64,000 nt of DNA from Streptomyces sp. NBC_00539 (GTDB lineage: Bacteria > Actinomycetota > Actinomycetes > Streptomycetales > Streptomycetaceae). The translations under genes and the position numbers were made by a program. Shown in pieces: positions 15,892-24,939 of this stretch. The notes below the pieces were generated by a model. It worked only from the letters and a program-made list of their open reading frames with translations, was not told the DNA's origin and did not search any database. The stretch's first letter is position 1. Every line of letters begins with the position of its first letter. The stretch lies in the NCBI RefSeq assembly GCF_036346105.1, contig NZ_CP107811.1, positions 1 to 64,000 on the forward strand, written 5' to 3'.

Positions 15892-17094
15892 TCAGGAGCC
15901 TTGGGTGGTGACTTTGGGGACCCAGAGGGGCTGAGTCCAGGAACGGTTGAGTTTCTGACTGTTGTCCCACTCGTAGCTCTGGTCCCAGTTATCGTGCTTC
16001 TTGTCGGCTGCGACGCATTCGAAGCGGATGGACTTGGCGTCGGGGAACCGCACGGCGTCAGGGAAGGTGAAGGTTTCGAAGATCGCAGTCTTCCCCGGAG
16101 CGGGGTTCGTGGGGGACTTCCCGCGGGTCTCGACCGTTAGGCGGGGCCCGCCGTCGACGATGGCGTAGACGCGTTCGGCATCGGTTTCGATCGTCACCCC
16201 CTTCCCGTTGGTTTCGATCTTCTCGATCGTCACACCAGGGGACACCGTCGGGTTCTTCCTGCCGGCCGGGCCCTGTGGGTCGGCTTCGGCGGACACGCTG
16301 GAGACGTAGAACCTACCCTTTCTGATGGCCTTCACCAGTGAATCCGGGGTCGGGGACTGGTTGTTGTCCAGCCACACCCTGATCCAGGATTTGCCCACGT
16401 CGCCAGGCTTCACGCTGCAGCAGCCGGCCACACCCCACACCGGCTTGCCGGCTTTCGTGAGACTTTCCTTGAGCAGGCGGTCCCAGAGGTGGAACGCGAA
16501 CGGACTGTACTTGCCCCCGGAATCTTCGAAGGCGTGGGGACGCTGCATCCACCAGCTGTTCACGACTTCCAGCGCGTCCACTCCATAACTACCCAGGATG
16601 TCCTTCTCCCGCCCGTCGCCCATCCTCGGGAATTGTGGATGAACCTGCACAACCAACGGGGGTACGGGGTCGTCCTTAGCAAGGTCGAAGATCTCCTGCA
16701 GTGACACCTTCGGCTTTTTCGGATCCAGCTCCACATGGAATGCGGGATCCGACGGGTTCACGTGACTGAGATGCTGTTCGGTGTCGACGCGGCGCCCGTC
16801 GAGCTCCGCCCCGGGAATCACGGTCAGCTTGACTGTGCTGAGCCCCGCCGCATCTTGCGAGGTGGTGTACTTGTTCTGCTCGGCGAGCATGACGAACTCA
16901 TACCCGGCCCCCTCGTAGTCCGCCAGCACTTGCCCCCTATCCCGCGGCGAGTCCTCGTCGTGGAAGGTGGAGCCCGGGTACATCTCCGCCTGATCGCTGT
17001 GCGCGTGGAGCGACCCCTTGTACCACTTTCCGTTACTGCTGCCTGTGCCCGTGCCTACATACGGGTTCTTGAGCTGGAGCTGCTTCATGAACAC
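15892..17094 (-). CDS. PHP-domain metal-dependent phosphoesterase-like protein
   Basis: A 400-residue protein. Near residues 24-34 KWYKGSLHAHSDQA is the first metal-binding motif of the PHP superfamily (HxH, followed by D). Further conserved positions include YEFVMLAEQNKY (the usual xTDHN position, here AEQN), IPGAELDG (E ligand) and VVQVHPQFP (H ligand). A beta-sandwich-like region fills the last 130 residues. No signal peptide is visible. Substitution of the usual Asp-His by Glu-Gln in the second motif is notable and could change metal occupancy. Phosphoesterase activity is inferred from the fold. The gene stands alone between remnants. Confidence 0.75.
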   Translation of the reverse strand: MFMKQLQLKNPYVGTGTGSSNGKWYKGSLHAHSDQAEMYPGSTFHDEDSPRDRGQVLADYEGAGYEFVMLAEQNKYTTSQDAAGLSTVKLTVIPGAELDGRRVDTEQHLSHVNPSDPAFHVELDPKKPKVSLQEIFDLAKDDPVPPLVVQVHPQFPRMGDGREKDILGSYGVDALEVVNSWWMQRPHAFEDSGGKYSPFAFHLWDRLLKESLTKAGKPVWGVAGCCSVKPGDVGKSWIRVWLDNNQSPTPDSLVKAIRKGRFYVSSVSAEADPQGPAGRKNPTVSPGVTIEKIETNGKGVTIETDAERVYAIVDGGPRLTVETRGKSPTNPAPGKTAIFETFTFPDAVRFPDAKSIRFECVAADKKHDNWDQSYEWDNSQKLNRSWTQPLWVPKVTTQGS

Positions 17095-17214
17095 AGACTA
17101 ACACTTAGCGTGACATTTACACTACAGAACGTGACTACGGGATGCCGTTCGAAGCCACCATCAACCGCCTCGCCATGCGACGCGCGCGACCCCGGCACCG
17201 TCGCCATCGTGAGA

Positions 17215-17481
17215 TCAGGCCGAGTCGCCCGTCCATGTCCGCAGCCGGAACAGCGCCCGCCGGTCCGCGTCGGTGAAGAGCGCTGGGCCCAAGTGCGGCC
17301 ACCGGTCGCGCGACCGGCCGCCGACCCGGTACAGCTTCCCGGAGCCGATGCCCTTCAGCCGGGCCGCGCTGAGCAGGATCTCGCCTCGGTCGCCCCACAC
17401 CAGCAGCCCGTCAACCAGGATCAGGCCGCCCGGCAACTGCTGCTCCACTGCGGCCACCGGATCCGGGAAACGACCCTGCAC
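17215..17481 (-). pseudogene. Fragment of ATP-dependent DNA ligase joined to unrelated sequence
   Basis: MQGRFPDPVAAVEQQLPGGL and ILVDGLLVW match the segment between ligase motifs I and III in the intact copy (AFPDLVAAAEAQLPAGLVLD, then GELLVWD). After that the frame continues with SAARLKGIGSGKLYRVGGRS, which has no counterpart in the ligase. The adenylation lysine lies upstream and is missing. It is therefore a chimeric remnant, one of four ligase copies in the window. Confidence 0.55.
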
Positions 17482-17523
17482 AGCGACCCGCGGCGGGCCT
17501 CCAACACCTGCGCTGCACCGTTT

Positions 17524-17700
17524 CCATGTCTGCGATCTGCCGGTTTCGTGTCAGTGCACGACCTGAGCATCTACCGCCCCATGTCAGCACCCCCACCCCC
17601 AAGCACCGTCCCATGTCAGTGAGCCGAATCCGAGTACCGCCTCCACCAGCACAAACGGCAGTACCTGACGCAACGTCACTGACACCACCCACTGACATGG
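17524..17700. repeat. Cluster of TGTCAGTG-type words
   Basis: CATGTC or TGTCAG words occur at about 17527, 17549, 17582 and 17610, and reversed copies (CACTGACA) at about 17672 and 17690. CCATGTCAGTG at 17608 and its exact reverse complement at 17690 enclose some 70 bases. The organisation resembles the site arrays of the other elements, but no partner end is evident. Confidence 0.45.
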
Positions 17701-17849
17701 AAGCGGCGCATCGCATACGGGCCGAAGCGGCCCGCGTGATGGCTCCCTGCGACCATCAATCGTTCGGAGTACCTGGGTAGGCGCGTCGCGTGAGAGTTAG
17801 GCTCCCTGGGAAGGAGCAAGATCGCGCAATCGCCAGTGAGGAGGCCGCG

Positions 17850-18077
17850 ATGGCCGAGGAAGCCGACCCGCTTGGCAAGATCAAGGGGTTAACGGGGCAA
17901 GAGCATCAGCTGAAGGCCAAAGCTGAAGCCGGTGAGCTGAATCCAGAGGCTGAGCGGGCCAGACTCGCGGACCTCGAAGTAGTGCTGGACCAGTGTTGGG
18001 GCCTCCTAAGGAATCGGCGAGCGGCGCTCGGAGAGGGCCAACGTACGAGGCTCACCGGATCAGGAGCCTCACGATGA
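17850..18077 (+). CDS. DUF2630 family protein
   Basis: A 75-residue helical protein. LGKIKGLTGQEHQLKAKAEA and the helix ADLEVVLDQCWGLLRNRRAA are the characteristic DUF2630 pair. ATG 17850 has GGAGG upstream. The usual family C-terminus (an EVEGYQQ-like end) is missing; the last twelve residues are atypical (GEGQRTRLTGSGASR), which may reflect an old frameshift. Its TGA overlaps the next ATG (ATGA), so the two genes are translationally coupled. Family function is unknown. Confidence 0.75.
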   Translation: MAEEADPLGKIKGLTGQEHQLKAKAEAGELNPEAERARLADLEVVLDQCWGLLRNRRAALGEGQRTRLTGSGASR

Positions 18078-18841
18078 CCCTGCCCGTGAACATGCCGCTG
18101 GAGATGAGCGGCCCGCAGGCGGCCAAGCCGGGAGAACGGGTCTCCTACAGCATCAGCGTGGCTAATCTCGGCCCCAACGATGCCCCTGACGCCGTCGTAG
18201 AGTGCGCCATCCCGGCGGAGCTCACCGATCTGGAGCTGACCTGCCAAGGCGAGAAAGGGGCCATCTGCGGTCACCCTTCGGTCCGGGATGGCCTGCACCT
18301 GCCGATCGACCTGCGCAAGGGTAGCGAGGCGGTGATCAACCTGACAGGCACCATCGACCCGGAATTCGAGGGCCCTCTCACGTGCACCAGCCTGATCAGG
18401 TCACCCTCACACGCCAATACGGCCGAGCAGCACTCCGGCTCAGCGACCACCGACGTCGAACTGCCCCCGGTCAGCATCATTCCTAGGATCGGCCCGGGGT
18501 GGCACCAGACGTGGCCCGAGGAGGCGAAGGGGTGGATCATTAGCTACGACCTCCAGCTGGCCGCCCGTGAAGAGCGGGTGGTGTGGTGGGAGATCAGCTT
18601 CGACGTGCCACCCTTCACCACACCAGGGAGAACCCGCCTCAATCCACAAGAGAGTCCGTGGTACACGGTGATCAAGGACGGCACTGACGGATCCGTTGTC
18701 ATCCGCACGGCGGACGACTCCTACACCGTCGAGCCCGGTGCAGGTCTCACTGTGCACGTGCAACTGCTCTACCCGTCCCAGTTCGAGGCCGGTGACGGCG
18801 CACTGCGAAACCTCCGCGCCGTCGAAACGACCCAGCCATAG
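18074..18841 (+). CDS. DUF11-like protein with C-terminal carbohydrate-binding-like domain
   Basis: A 255-residue protein coupled to the DUF2630 gene by an ATGA overlap at 18074. Residues about 10-100 form a DUF11-type Ig-like domain (KPGERVSYSISVANLGPNDA, then DAVVECAIP and GTIDPEFEG). Residues about 140-250 resemble a family-2 cellulose-binding fold: WEISFDVPPFTTPG and WYTVIKDGTDGSVVIR. There is no signal peptide from this start, which is odd for surface-type domains. It may be exported by another route or act inside the cell. DUF11 assignment is fairly secure, the second domain less so. Confidence 0.65.
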   Translation: MTLPVNMPLEMSGPQAAKPGERVSYSISVANLGPNDAPDAVVECAIPAELTDLELTCQGEKGAICGHPSVRDGLHLPIDLRKGSEAVINLTGTIDPEFEGPLTCTSLIRSPSHANTAEQHSGSATTDVELPPVSIIPRIGPGWHQTWPEEAKGWIISYDLQLAAREERVVWWEISFDVPPFTTPGRTRLNPQESPWYTVIKDGTDGSVVIRTADDSYTVEPGAGLTVHVQLLYPSQFEAGDGALRNLRAVETTQP

Positions 18842-18930
18842 GGCCCGGTCTCACAGCGATCTCACGCAGAGCAGGAAGGACGCCGTCAAGACGGCCGCCC
18901 CGTACGAGGCGGCCGCCTTGACGGAACCGA

Positions 18931-19209
18931 TTGCGAGAGCCGTGGCGACTCAACGTCTTCCGCTCCCTGCTCCTCGCCCGCCTCGGCGACGAACGCGCCG
19001 CGACCGAGGCGCAGGACCAGGCCCTCACCGAACTCCCCCCGAGCCTGCCGCGCTTCGCGACCCACCTGGAGCTCCACCGGGGGCTGATGCTCGCCCGCTC
19101 CGGCGACCGGGCCGGCGGCACCGCCCACGCCACCGCCGCCATGAACGCCCTCCCCCCGGAAAAGCACAGCCTCACACTGCACATGCTCCTCGCCGAATTC
19201 CAGGCCTGA
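18931..19209 (+). pseudogene. C-terminal TPR fragment of a regulator
   Basis: RSLLLARLGDERAATEAQDQ and HRGLMLARSGDRAGGTAHAT are tandem TPR-like helices typical of the C-terminal half of Streptomyces XRE-family regulators. The frame opens within the domain and no DNA-binding part is present. Part of its 3' end is duplicated at 14500. The gene lies head-to-tail against the minus-strand remnant at 19260. Confidence 0.5.
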
Positions 19210-19259
19210 ACCACGGGGGCGGTCACCGAGGCCGTCCCCCACACCCACACGCCGGCGGG

Positions 19260-20666
19260 TCAACGGCCCGTCGTTACGGCGCTCCTCCCGGCCAGGAGCG
19301 TGCAGCGGATTCCGCCTCCGGGATGCCACTCCACCACCGGCGAGGCCTCCGTCCCGTGCTCCCGGCACCAGCCCACGGGGACGACTCCGCCGCAGTCGTG
19401 CCGCTCGCACGCGCACGCCTCCCCCGGGCCGGCGTACGCCACCGCGTGGCGCTCCACGCCGACCGACCCCGCCGAGGCGGCGCCTCGCAGGCATGCCGGC
19501 CAGGCCAGGGTGAGGCGCAGGCCACCCGCCCCGGACCGGAACCGGTCGATCACCCGCACCTCCCCCAGCACCGCCAACGGGCCGCTACCGGGCGCGTTCA
19601 GCCGGCGCAGCGACGCCCCGAACCCGCCGGCCGCCAGCTCGGCCACCGTGTCGGCGTCCGTGTCGGTGGACCAGCCGGACAACACGCCCTCCCCCGCCGG
19701 GTCGTCGGCCAGGGCCAGCCACGGGTCATCGAGCCGGAACCGGCCCGTGGCGCCGTTGGGGCCGGCCAACACCAGTGAGGCGACCGTCGGCCCCGCGGGA
19801 ATCCCGATCTTGTCGTGGGCCAGCAGCCAGGCAACCACTTGGCGGCGGTCGAACTGCGGGTGCACGTCCGTGCCGGCCACCGGGTCGGGGAAGTCATCGT
19901 GTCGGCGGCGCCAGTTCACTACCGCGGCCCGGCCCACCCGGGCGATCCGCGCCACCTCCGCCAGGAACACCCGGTCGCTGTCCGGGGCGACCGGGCGGAG
20001 GCCGGCGAGCGGGGAACGCCGGCCCGCCGTGATGGTGCGCACCGCCCGCCAGTCCACCGAGGGCCGTCCCACCTCCAGGAGCGCGACGTCGCGGGCGTCG
20101 TACAGGGGGACCGTGGTCACTCCGCCCTGCCGCTTGTAGTCGATCTCTACCGAGGCGACCGGGGACAGCCAACCCGAGCCTCACAACCTGGTCGAAGTCG
20201 GTACGGCGCACCCCGAGGCGTACCGCGGCCTGGTCGGGGCCGAGGGGGACGTGCCGGTCGAGGAGGGGGGCAGGTCGCGGCGGCGGCCGAGCGCGGCCAC
20301 CTGGTCCGGGTGGGCGTCGGGGAACTCGACGTCCCCGCCGAGGTAGACCAGGAGACCGGCCTTCACGAGGCGGCCGACCGCCGAGGCCCTGACCCTCGGC
20401 CGGAGGATTGGGAGCGGCACCCCCAGGGCCTCGGTCAGCCGGTCCGCCGCCACCCCGGCACAGATCGGGCCGCGCAGTGCCGCCCGCACCGCCTCGGGGT
20501 CGGCGGCCTCCACCACCGCCCGCGACCACAGGCCGGGGCCGGCGTCCGCCGGCGGGACCAGGCCCGAACCGGTAGCCCACCGCCACGCGGCCACCGGAAC
20601 CCGCAGCCGACCCGCAGCCGCGTACTCGTCGTACTCCTCACGCACCGAACGCCCCATGAATCGCAC
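19260..20666 (-). pseudogene. DNA-binding protein gene broken by two frameshifts
   Basis: Three overlapping frames form one protein. Part one starts at ATG 20666 (MRFMGRSVREEYDEYAAAGR) and continues to DQVAALGRRRDLPP near 20270. Part two carries RHVPLGPDQAAVRLGVRRTD. Part three, to 19260, includes VARIARVGRAAVVNWRRRHD, a helix-turn-helix, then QFDRRQVVAWLLAHDKI. One extra T in GGGTTGG near 20168 explains the second break. The ends are intact, so decay appears recent. Genes of this type occur in actinomycete plasmids and integrative elements; the specific role is unknown. Pieces recur at 14606-14690 and 27335-27420. Confidence 0.65.
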
Positions 20667-20907
20667 TCCGATCGCACATCAGACGGCCCGACGATCGGGC
20701 CGCGCCGGAAACATGCCGAAAGATCCCGTTTGTTGCCAATAGCCCTGATTCCGGGGCGAGTTGGGTGCACACCGCACAAGCCGCCTACGCGAACGCGAGG
20801 GAAAAATTCACCCCCGCGGGCGAGACCGGGGCCGGCCCCCGACACACGACAGCGCGGGCCGCCACCGGGTGGTGGCGGACCGCGCCGAGTTCGTCAAAGG
20901 CGCCCTC
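20667..20907. other. Intergenic, nothing recognised
   Basis: Short AT-richer upstream region of the gene ending at 20666, followed by unassigned sequence up to the ligase stop. It contains ATCGGGCCGCG and CCGATTCCGG-like half palindromes only. Confidence 0.3.
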
Positions 20908-21935
20908 TCAGCCGGCCGCAGCGGCCGGACCCTCCCCGAACCGCGGGACGTCATCCACGCCCACGTCCAGGCGCAGCCGCCGGAAGCGGAGCGGGTGGCG
21001 CCGCACGCCGCCCCGGTCCATGGCGCGGTCGGCGCTGATCTCGGCCACCAGGTCGGGGCGGACCAGGCGCACGTTAAGGACGTCACGGGACCCCCAGGTC
21101 GCGGCGAACGTGACACCCTCCCACGGGTGTCCTGGGTCGGCGGCCGTCAGGTGCTCGGCGACCAGGCGGGCCGCCTCCGTGCGCAGGGGCACGGTGCGGC
21201 CGACCGCGCGCAGCCGGGCCGTGTGGTCGTGGCGGCCCAGGACGAGGAGCTGGGGGCGGGTGAGGGTGCCGGTGATGGCGCCGATGATCGCCTCGGTGGT
21301 GTCCCGTCGTCTGACCTTGGTCCACGCCCCCCTGTGACCGGGCGTGTAGCGGCTGGTCTGGGGCTTGACCACGATGCCTTCGACGCCGGACACGTCCGTC
21401 CACGAGTCGAGCCATTCGCGGGCCTTGGCCGGGTCCGTGGTCATCGGACACAGGGTCCATGGGGCCGTCAGGGCGTGGTCGGCGAACAGGCCTCCAGGCG
21501 GGCGCGGCGCTCCACATACGGCAGGTGCAAAAGCTCTTGGCCGTCAGTCTGCAAGACGTCGAACACCACGAAAAAGGCCGGCATCCTCGCGGCCAGCGCG
21601 GGAGCGCTGCGGGTGCGGGCCGCGGCCCGGCGCTGCAACCCCTCGAACGACAGGGCGCCAGCCTCGGCGTCCCACACGAGCAATTCGCCGTCCAGGACCA
21701 GGCCGGCGGGCAGCTGCTCGGCGGCCGCGACGAGATCCGGGAACGCGCCCTGGACCAAGGCGCCGCGGCGGGTCTGGAGCAGCACCCGACCACCCGGCCC
21801 GACCGGGGTGAACACCAGCGCCCGGTACCCGTCGAACTTCTGCTCATACGCCACCCCCGAAGCGAGCGGACGCACGGGCGGCATCACCTCGGAGGCCTGC
21901 GCCAACATCGGCTCCACCGGCGGACGCAACACCAT
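20908..21935 (-). pseudogene. ATP-dependent DNA ligase, one-base frameshift
   Basis: Near-identical to the intact ligase at 42774-43805. It starts at ATG 21935 (MVLRPPVEPMLAQASEV) with the adenylation site EQKFDGYR and motif III-IV region, then breaks at RRARLEA. Comparison with the intact copy shows GAACAGGCC here against GAACAGAGCC there, a one-base deletion near 21487. The remainder resumes in another frame with SWTDVSGVEGIVVKPQTSRY and the OB-fold. The enzyme would seal nicks using ATP if intact. Confidence 0.8.
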
Positions 21936-22043
21936 CCCCAGAGCCTCCCTCGTCCTCGACGCCGGCCCCAGAGCCTGACCCGCACCCATGCCTGCGGCCC
22001 GACGAAGGGCGCCGGACGGCGGAACCCGACGAACCCGAGCCGC

Positions 22044-22513
22044 TGTGACTGAGCGCGCCAGTTGACCGGTCTGGCCAACTGGCGCGCTCAGTCACAGGTC
22101 GCGGTGCAGGGAGAAGCGTTAGATGACCTGCACCTCCTCCGCCTGCATGCCCTTCTGCCCGCGGGTAACAATGAACGAGACTTGCTGGCCTTCCTTCAGG
22201 GACTTGAATCCGTCCGACTGAATGGCCTTGAAGTGCACGAAGAGGCCATCGCCACTCTGCGGCGTGATGAAGCCGAAGCCCTTCTCGTCGTTGAACCACT
22301 TCACGGTTCCGGTCTGCCGATCGCTCATGTCCACCCCAGGGAATCCTGACGGCCTTGTGCCGTCGAACTGATCTTGGTGCACAAGCGTGGAGCGCAAACA
22401 CAAGAGCGAAGATCGGCAGATTCCCGCAGGGCGATCACGGGCGAAAAGCAATCGGGCGGAGACAGAACGGGCCAACTGAACTGCTCACAGGCCAACTGGC
22501 GCGCTCAGTCACA
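22044..22513. mobile_element. 470-bp cargo-only cassette with TGT...ACA ends and 5-bp flank repeat
   Basis: The left tip TGTGACTGAGCGCGCCAG at 22044 and the right tip, its reverse complement ending at 22513, form 24-bp inverted ends with one mismatch. The base quintet GCCGC lies directly outside both (22039-22043 and 22514-22518) in the same orientation. Tn7-type and Tn5053-type transposons share TGT...ACA ends, multiple internal sites and 5-bp duplications. Extra sites occur at 22073-22096 and 22470-22489 (GGCCAACTG, then GCTCA). Only a cold-shock gene is inside. A caveat is that the outer bases CGA also mirror each other, so a longer imperfect inverted repeat is an alternative to a true target duplication. 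Confidence 0.65.
22119..22328 (-). CDS. Cold-shock domain protein
   Basis: A 69-residue cold-shock protein. The RNA-binding motifs are KGFGFITP (RNP1) and LFVHF (RNP2), after the opening [10 protein letters not shown]. It is full length for the CspA family, which binds single-stranded nucleic acid and melts RNA structure. ATG 22328 is behind GGGGTGG. Aromatic residues for base stacking are all present, and the end EEVQVI is normal. It is the sole cargo of the 470-bp cassette; about 140 bases between its start and the right-end sites must contain its promoter and leader. Confidence 0.93.
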   Translation of the reverse strand: MSDRQTGTVKWFNDEKGFGFITPQSGDGLFVHFKAIQSDGFKSLKEGQQVSFIVTRGQKGMQAEEVQVI

Positions 22514-22518
22514 GCCGC

Positions 22519-23062
22519 TCGACAAGCAGGGGAGCCCAGCTGGACAAAAAAAATCGAACGCCGGCCACATGCGCGCAGGATGTGGGCGCACTCGTCTTCG
22601 TCCTTCTACGGTGTGGAGCCCCTCAACGTGCGGCAGGTGGGGTGCTCGAAGCCGACGAACCCGTTCCCCAGCGCGGCTACGGTGAAGACGGTGTTGCTGC
22701 TGAACAAGCCGCCGGCCACTTCCACAGCAGCGGCCCGGTTGCCCGCCCCACTCCGGGTACACGCTCCCGCTTCCCCCATCGTCATCACCATCGCGCCGAC
22801 GACCGAGCGGCAGGGGGTTTACTTCATCCCCGCTGGGAAATCATGTCCCGTATATGGCGGTATCCAGCTATATCGAGCGGATGGAGATCGGCTTCCACCG
22901 CCACCGCCCACCTCCGGACCTGAAAGAAGGGCCGCACATCCGGGGCTCGGCCGGCACAGAAGGCTCAGGCCCCGGACGCCGTGGCGGGCGGCGCACCACG
23001 GATGCGGCCCGGGTATCACCGTCCCCCCGCCGCTTCTGCCGCTCTGCAGTCAGGAGAGAGCT
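22519..23062. other. No confident gene; promoter region of the cupin gene at its right
   Basis: A minus-strand frame at 22606-22791 (62 residues, SNTVFTVAALGNGF near the end) might encode a small peptide but lacks support. From 22830 to 22880 the sequence becomes AT-richer and has two TATA-like words (CGTATATGG, GCTATATCG) about 20 bases apart, a plausible promoter for the cupin gene at 23063. Confidence 0.35.
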
Positions 23063-23581
23063 ATGACGCAAGGACTGATCGTGATGCCCGGCGAGGGGGA
23101 ACGCGTCGGAAACGACACCATCAACTTGCTCTTCAAAGTCACCGGCACGCACGCACAGCACGCTTCGGTGTACGAGAACGTCGTCGTTCCCGGCTTCGAT
23201 GTGGGCGCGCACCTGCACGACCGGATCGAGGAGTGCTTCTACGTCCTGGAGGGCGAACTCGAGGTGTTCGCCTTCGAGCCGCAGGACCGTAGCGGCGAGG
23301 ACTGGGGCGCCTGGCAGACCGAAGACGGACAGCGCCCGGTCCTGGCCGGCACCGGAGCCTGCATCTACGTTCCGCCGGGATGCCCGCACGCCTTCCGCAA
23401 CACCAGCGACGCCCCCGCCCGCTTCCTGGGCATCACCTCGCCGCCGCCCGAGCACGAGCTCTACCTCAAGGAAGTGGCGGGCATGTTCGCCCGGGGTGGC
23501 GACGTCAGCCAGGAAGAGATCATCCGGGTGCGGGAGGCATACGACACCCACCAGCTCACTCCGCTGAAGGCCCCCTCGTGA
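23063..23581 (+). CDS. Cupin domain protein
   Basis: A 172-residue single-domain cupin. The first cupin motif is at residues about 50-65 (GAHLHDRIEECFYVLEGELE) with the His-x-His...Glu metal ligands. The second is near residues 105-120 (CIYVPPGCPHAFRNTSDAPA) with the fourth His. Helices form the last 45 residues. ATG 23063 has AGGAGAGAG upstream. Metal-binding cupins of this sort act as dioxygenases, isomerases or ligand sensors; substrate cannot be set. The monooxygenase gene begins 51 bases downstream on the same strand, so they are probably one operon for oxidation of an aromatic compound. Confidence 0.88.
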   Translation: MTQGLIVMPGEGERVGNDTINLLFKVTGTHAQHASVYENVVVPGFDVGAHLHDRIEECFYVLEGELEVFAFEPQDRSGEDWGAWQTEDGQRPVLAGTGACIYVPPGCPHAFRNTSDAPARFLGITSPPPEHELYLKEVAGMFARGGDVSQEEIIRVREAYDTHQLTPLKAPS

Positions 23582-23632
23582 GCACCGCAGCCCGGTTCCC
23601 CCCGCACCACGGCTACCGCTGAAGACCTGCCA

Positions 23633-24850
23633 ATGACGGGGCACCACAGCCTCCCGAGGGGCGATCCGGCAGACTTCCCCGTCGTCGTGGCCGGGGCAGG
23701 TCCGGTGGGGCTGATGACGGCTGCGGAGCTGGCGCTGGCCGGCATCCGGGTGCTGGTGGTGGACAAGCGGCCCACGCCGGCACCCCATCCGCGGGCTCTG
23801 AGCCTGCACGCGCGAAGCCTGGAGCTGCTCGACCGGCGCGGGCTGGCCGGCCGCCTCCTCCAAGAGGGCAGGCGCATGCCGTACGGGCACTTCGCCGCCC
23901 TGCCCGTCGCCCTGGACTTCTCCGTCCTCGACACCCCCTTCCCGTTCAGACTCGCTCTGCCCCAGACCCGGCTGGAAGAACTGCTGGAGATTCACGCGCG
24001 CGCCCTCGGCGTGACGATCCGGCGCTCCTGCGAACTCCTCACCGCCCGCCAGCACCCCGACCGAGTCGAGGCCGTACTGCGCACGCCAGGCGGCCTGCGC
24101 CGACTGCAGGCCGCCTACCTGGTCGGCTGCGACGGCGCCCACAGCACCGTGCGCGCCCAGGCCGGCATCGCCTTCACCGGCCGCCCGGACCGTGCCGCCT
24201 CACTCGTCGCCGACGCCGTAGTGGAAAGTCCTCCCCCACCCGGCAGCGTGCCGCGCAACAACGCCCGCGGCGTGCTACTGCTGCAGCCGGTCACCGGCCG
24301 GCTCAGCCGCATCGTGGTCATCGACGAACACAGCGCCCGCACCCCGGCGTCACAGTCCCTGACGCTGGATGACATCCGTGCCGCACTGGTACGCGTCTGC
24401 GGGAACGACCTGGGCATCCACAGCCCTCAGCGCCTGACCGTGGTGGGCGACGCCTCCCACCAGGCGGCGCACTACCGTGCAGGACGGATCCTGCTGGCCG
24501 GGGACGCCGCGCACGCCTTCTTCCCCGCCGGAGGCCAGGGCCTCAATACAGGCTTGCACGACGCCTTCGACCTGGGCTGGAAACTCGCCGCCCAGCTCGA
24601 TGACCACACCGACGGCGCGCTGCTGGACACCTACGAAAGCGAGCGGCTGCCTGCTGGACGCCAGACCCTGCACAGCACCCGGGTACAAAGCCGCCTCATG
24701 ACCGACTTCACGCCACTCGGGATCGCCTACAAGCGCGCCTATGAACACCTGTTGACCCGGCCGGAAGCCAATCGGGCCATCGCCCGCGCTGTCGCCGGCC
24801 TGGCCGTTTCCGCCTGGAGGACCGGGCCTACTTTTGAAGCTTGCCAATAA
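23633..24850 (+). pseudogene. FAD-dependent aromatic monooxygenase, C-terminus lost
   Basis: 405 residues of a class A flavin hydroxylase. The GxGxxG FAD site is VVVAGAGPVGLMTAAELALA near residue 18. The second motif is GCDGAHSTVR near residue 165, and the GD motif is RILLAGDAAHAFFPAGGQGL near residue 283. Relatives such as polyketide hydroxylases have about 80-130 further residues. Here the frame ends at AWRTGPTFEACQ, where unrelated minus-strand sequence begins. FAD and substrate domains are complete, but the C-terminal thioredoxin-like part is missing, so activity is doubtful. It follows the cupin gene closely. Confidence 0.8.
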
Positions 24851-24935
24851 ATTCCTCCACGCTCCCGTGGCAGTCGCCGACCTCCATGAACCGCACCGGC
24901 ACCCTGTCCTGCAGAGCGGCGGTGATGTGTGAGTA
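24828..24935 (-). pseudogene. Unidentified gene 3' end
   Basis: The last 30 or so codons of a minus-strand gene (HITAALQDRVPVRFMEVGDC, then HGSVEEFIGKLQK and stop). It is cut by the IS3 fragment on its 5' side and abuts the truncated monooxygenase. I cannot name the family. Confidence 0.35.
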
Positions 24936-24939
24936 GGGC

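Noticed and set aside
22044-22513. CRISPR-like repeats around the cold-shock gene
   Set aside because: Only four site copies, in mixed orientation and without spacer-sized regular gaps. Inverted ends fit a transposon better.
22606-22791. Small secreted protein on the minus strand
   Set aside because: The hydrophobic stretch lies at the C-terminus rather than at a signal-peptide position, and there is no ribosome site.
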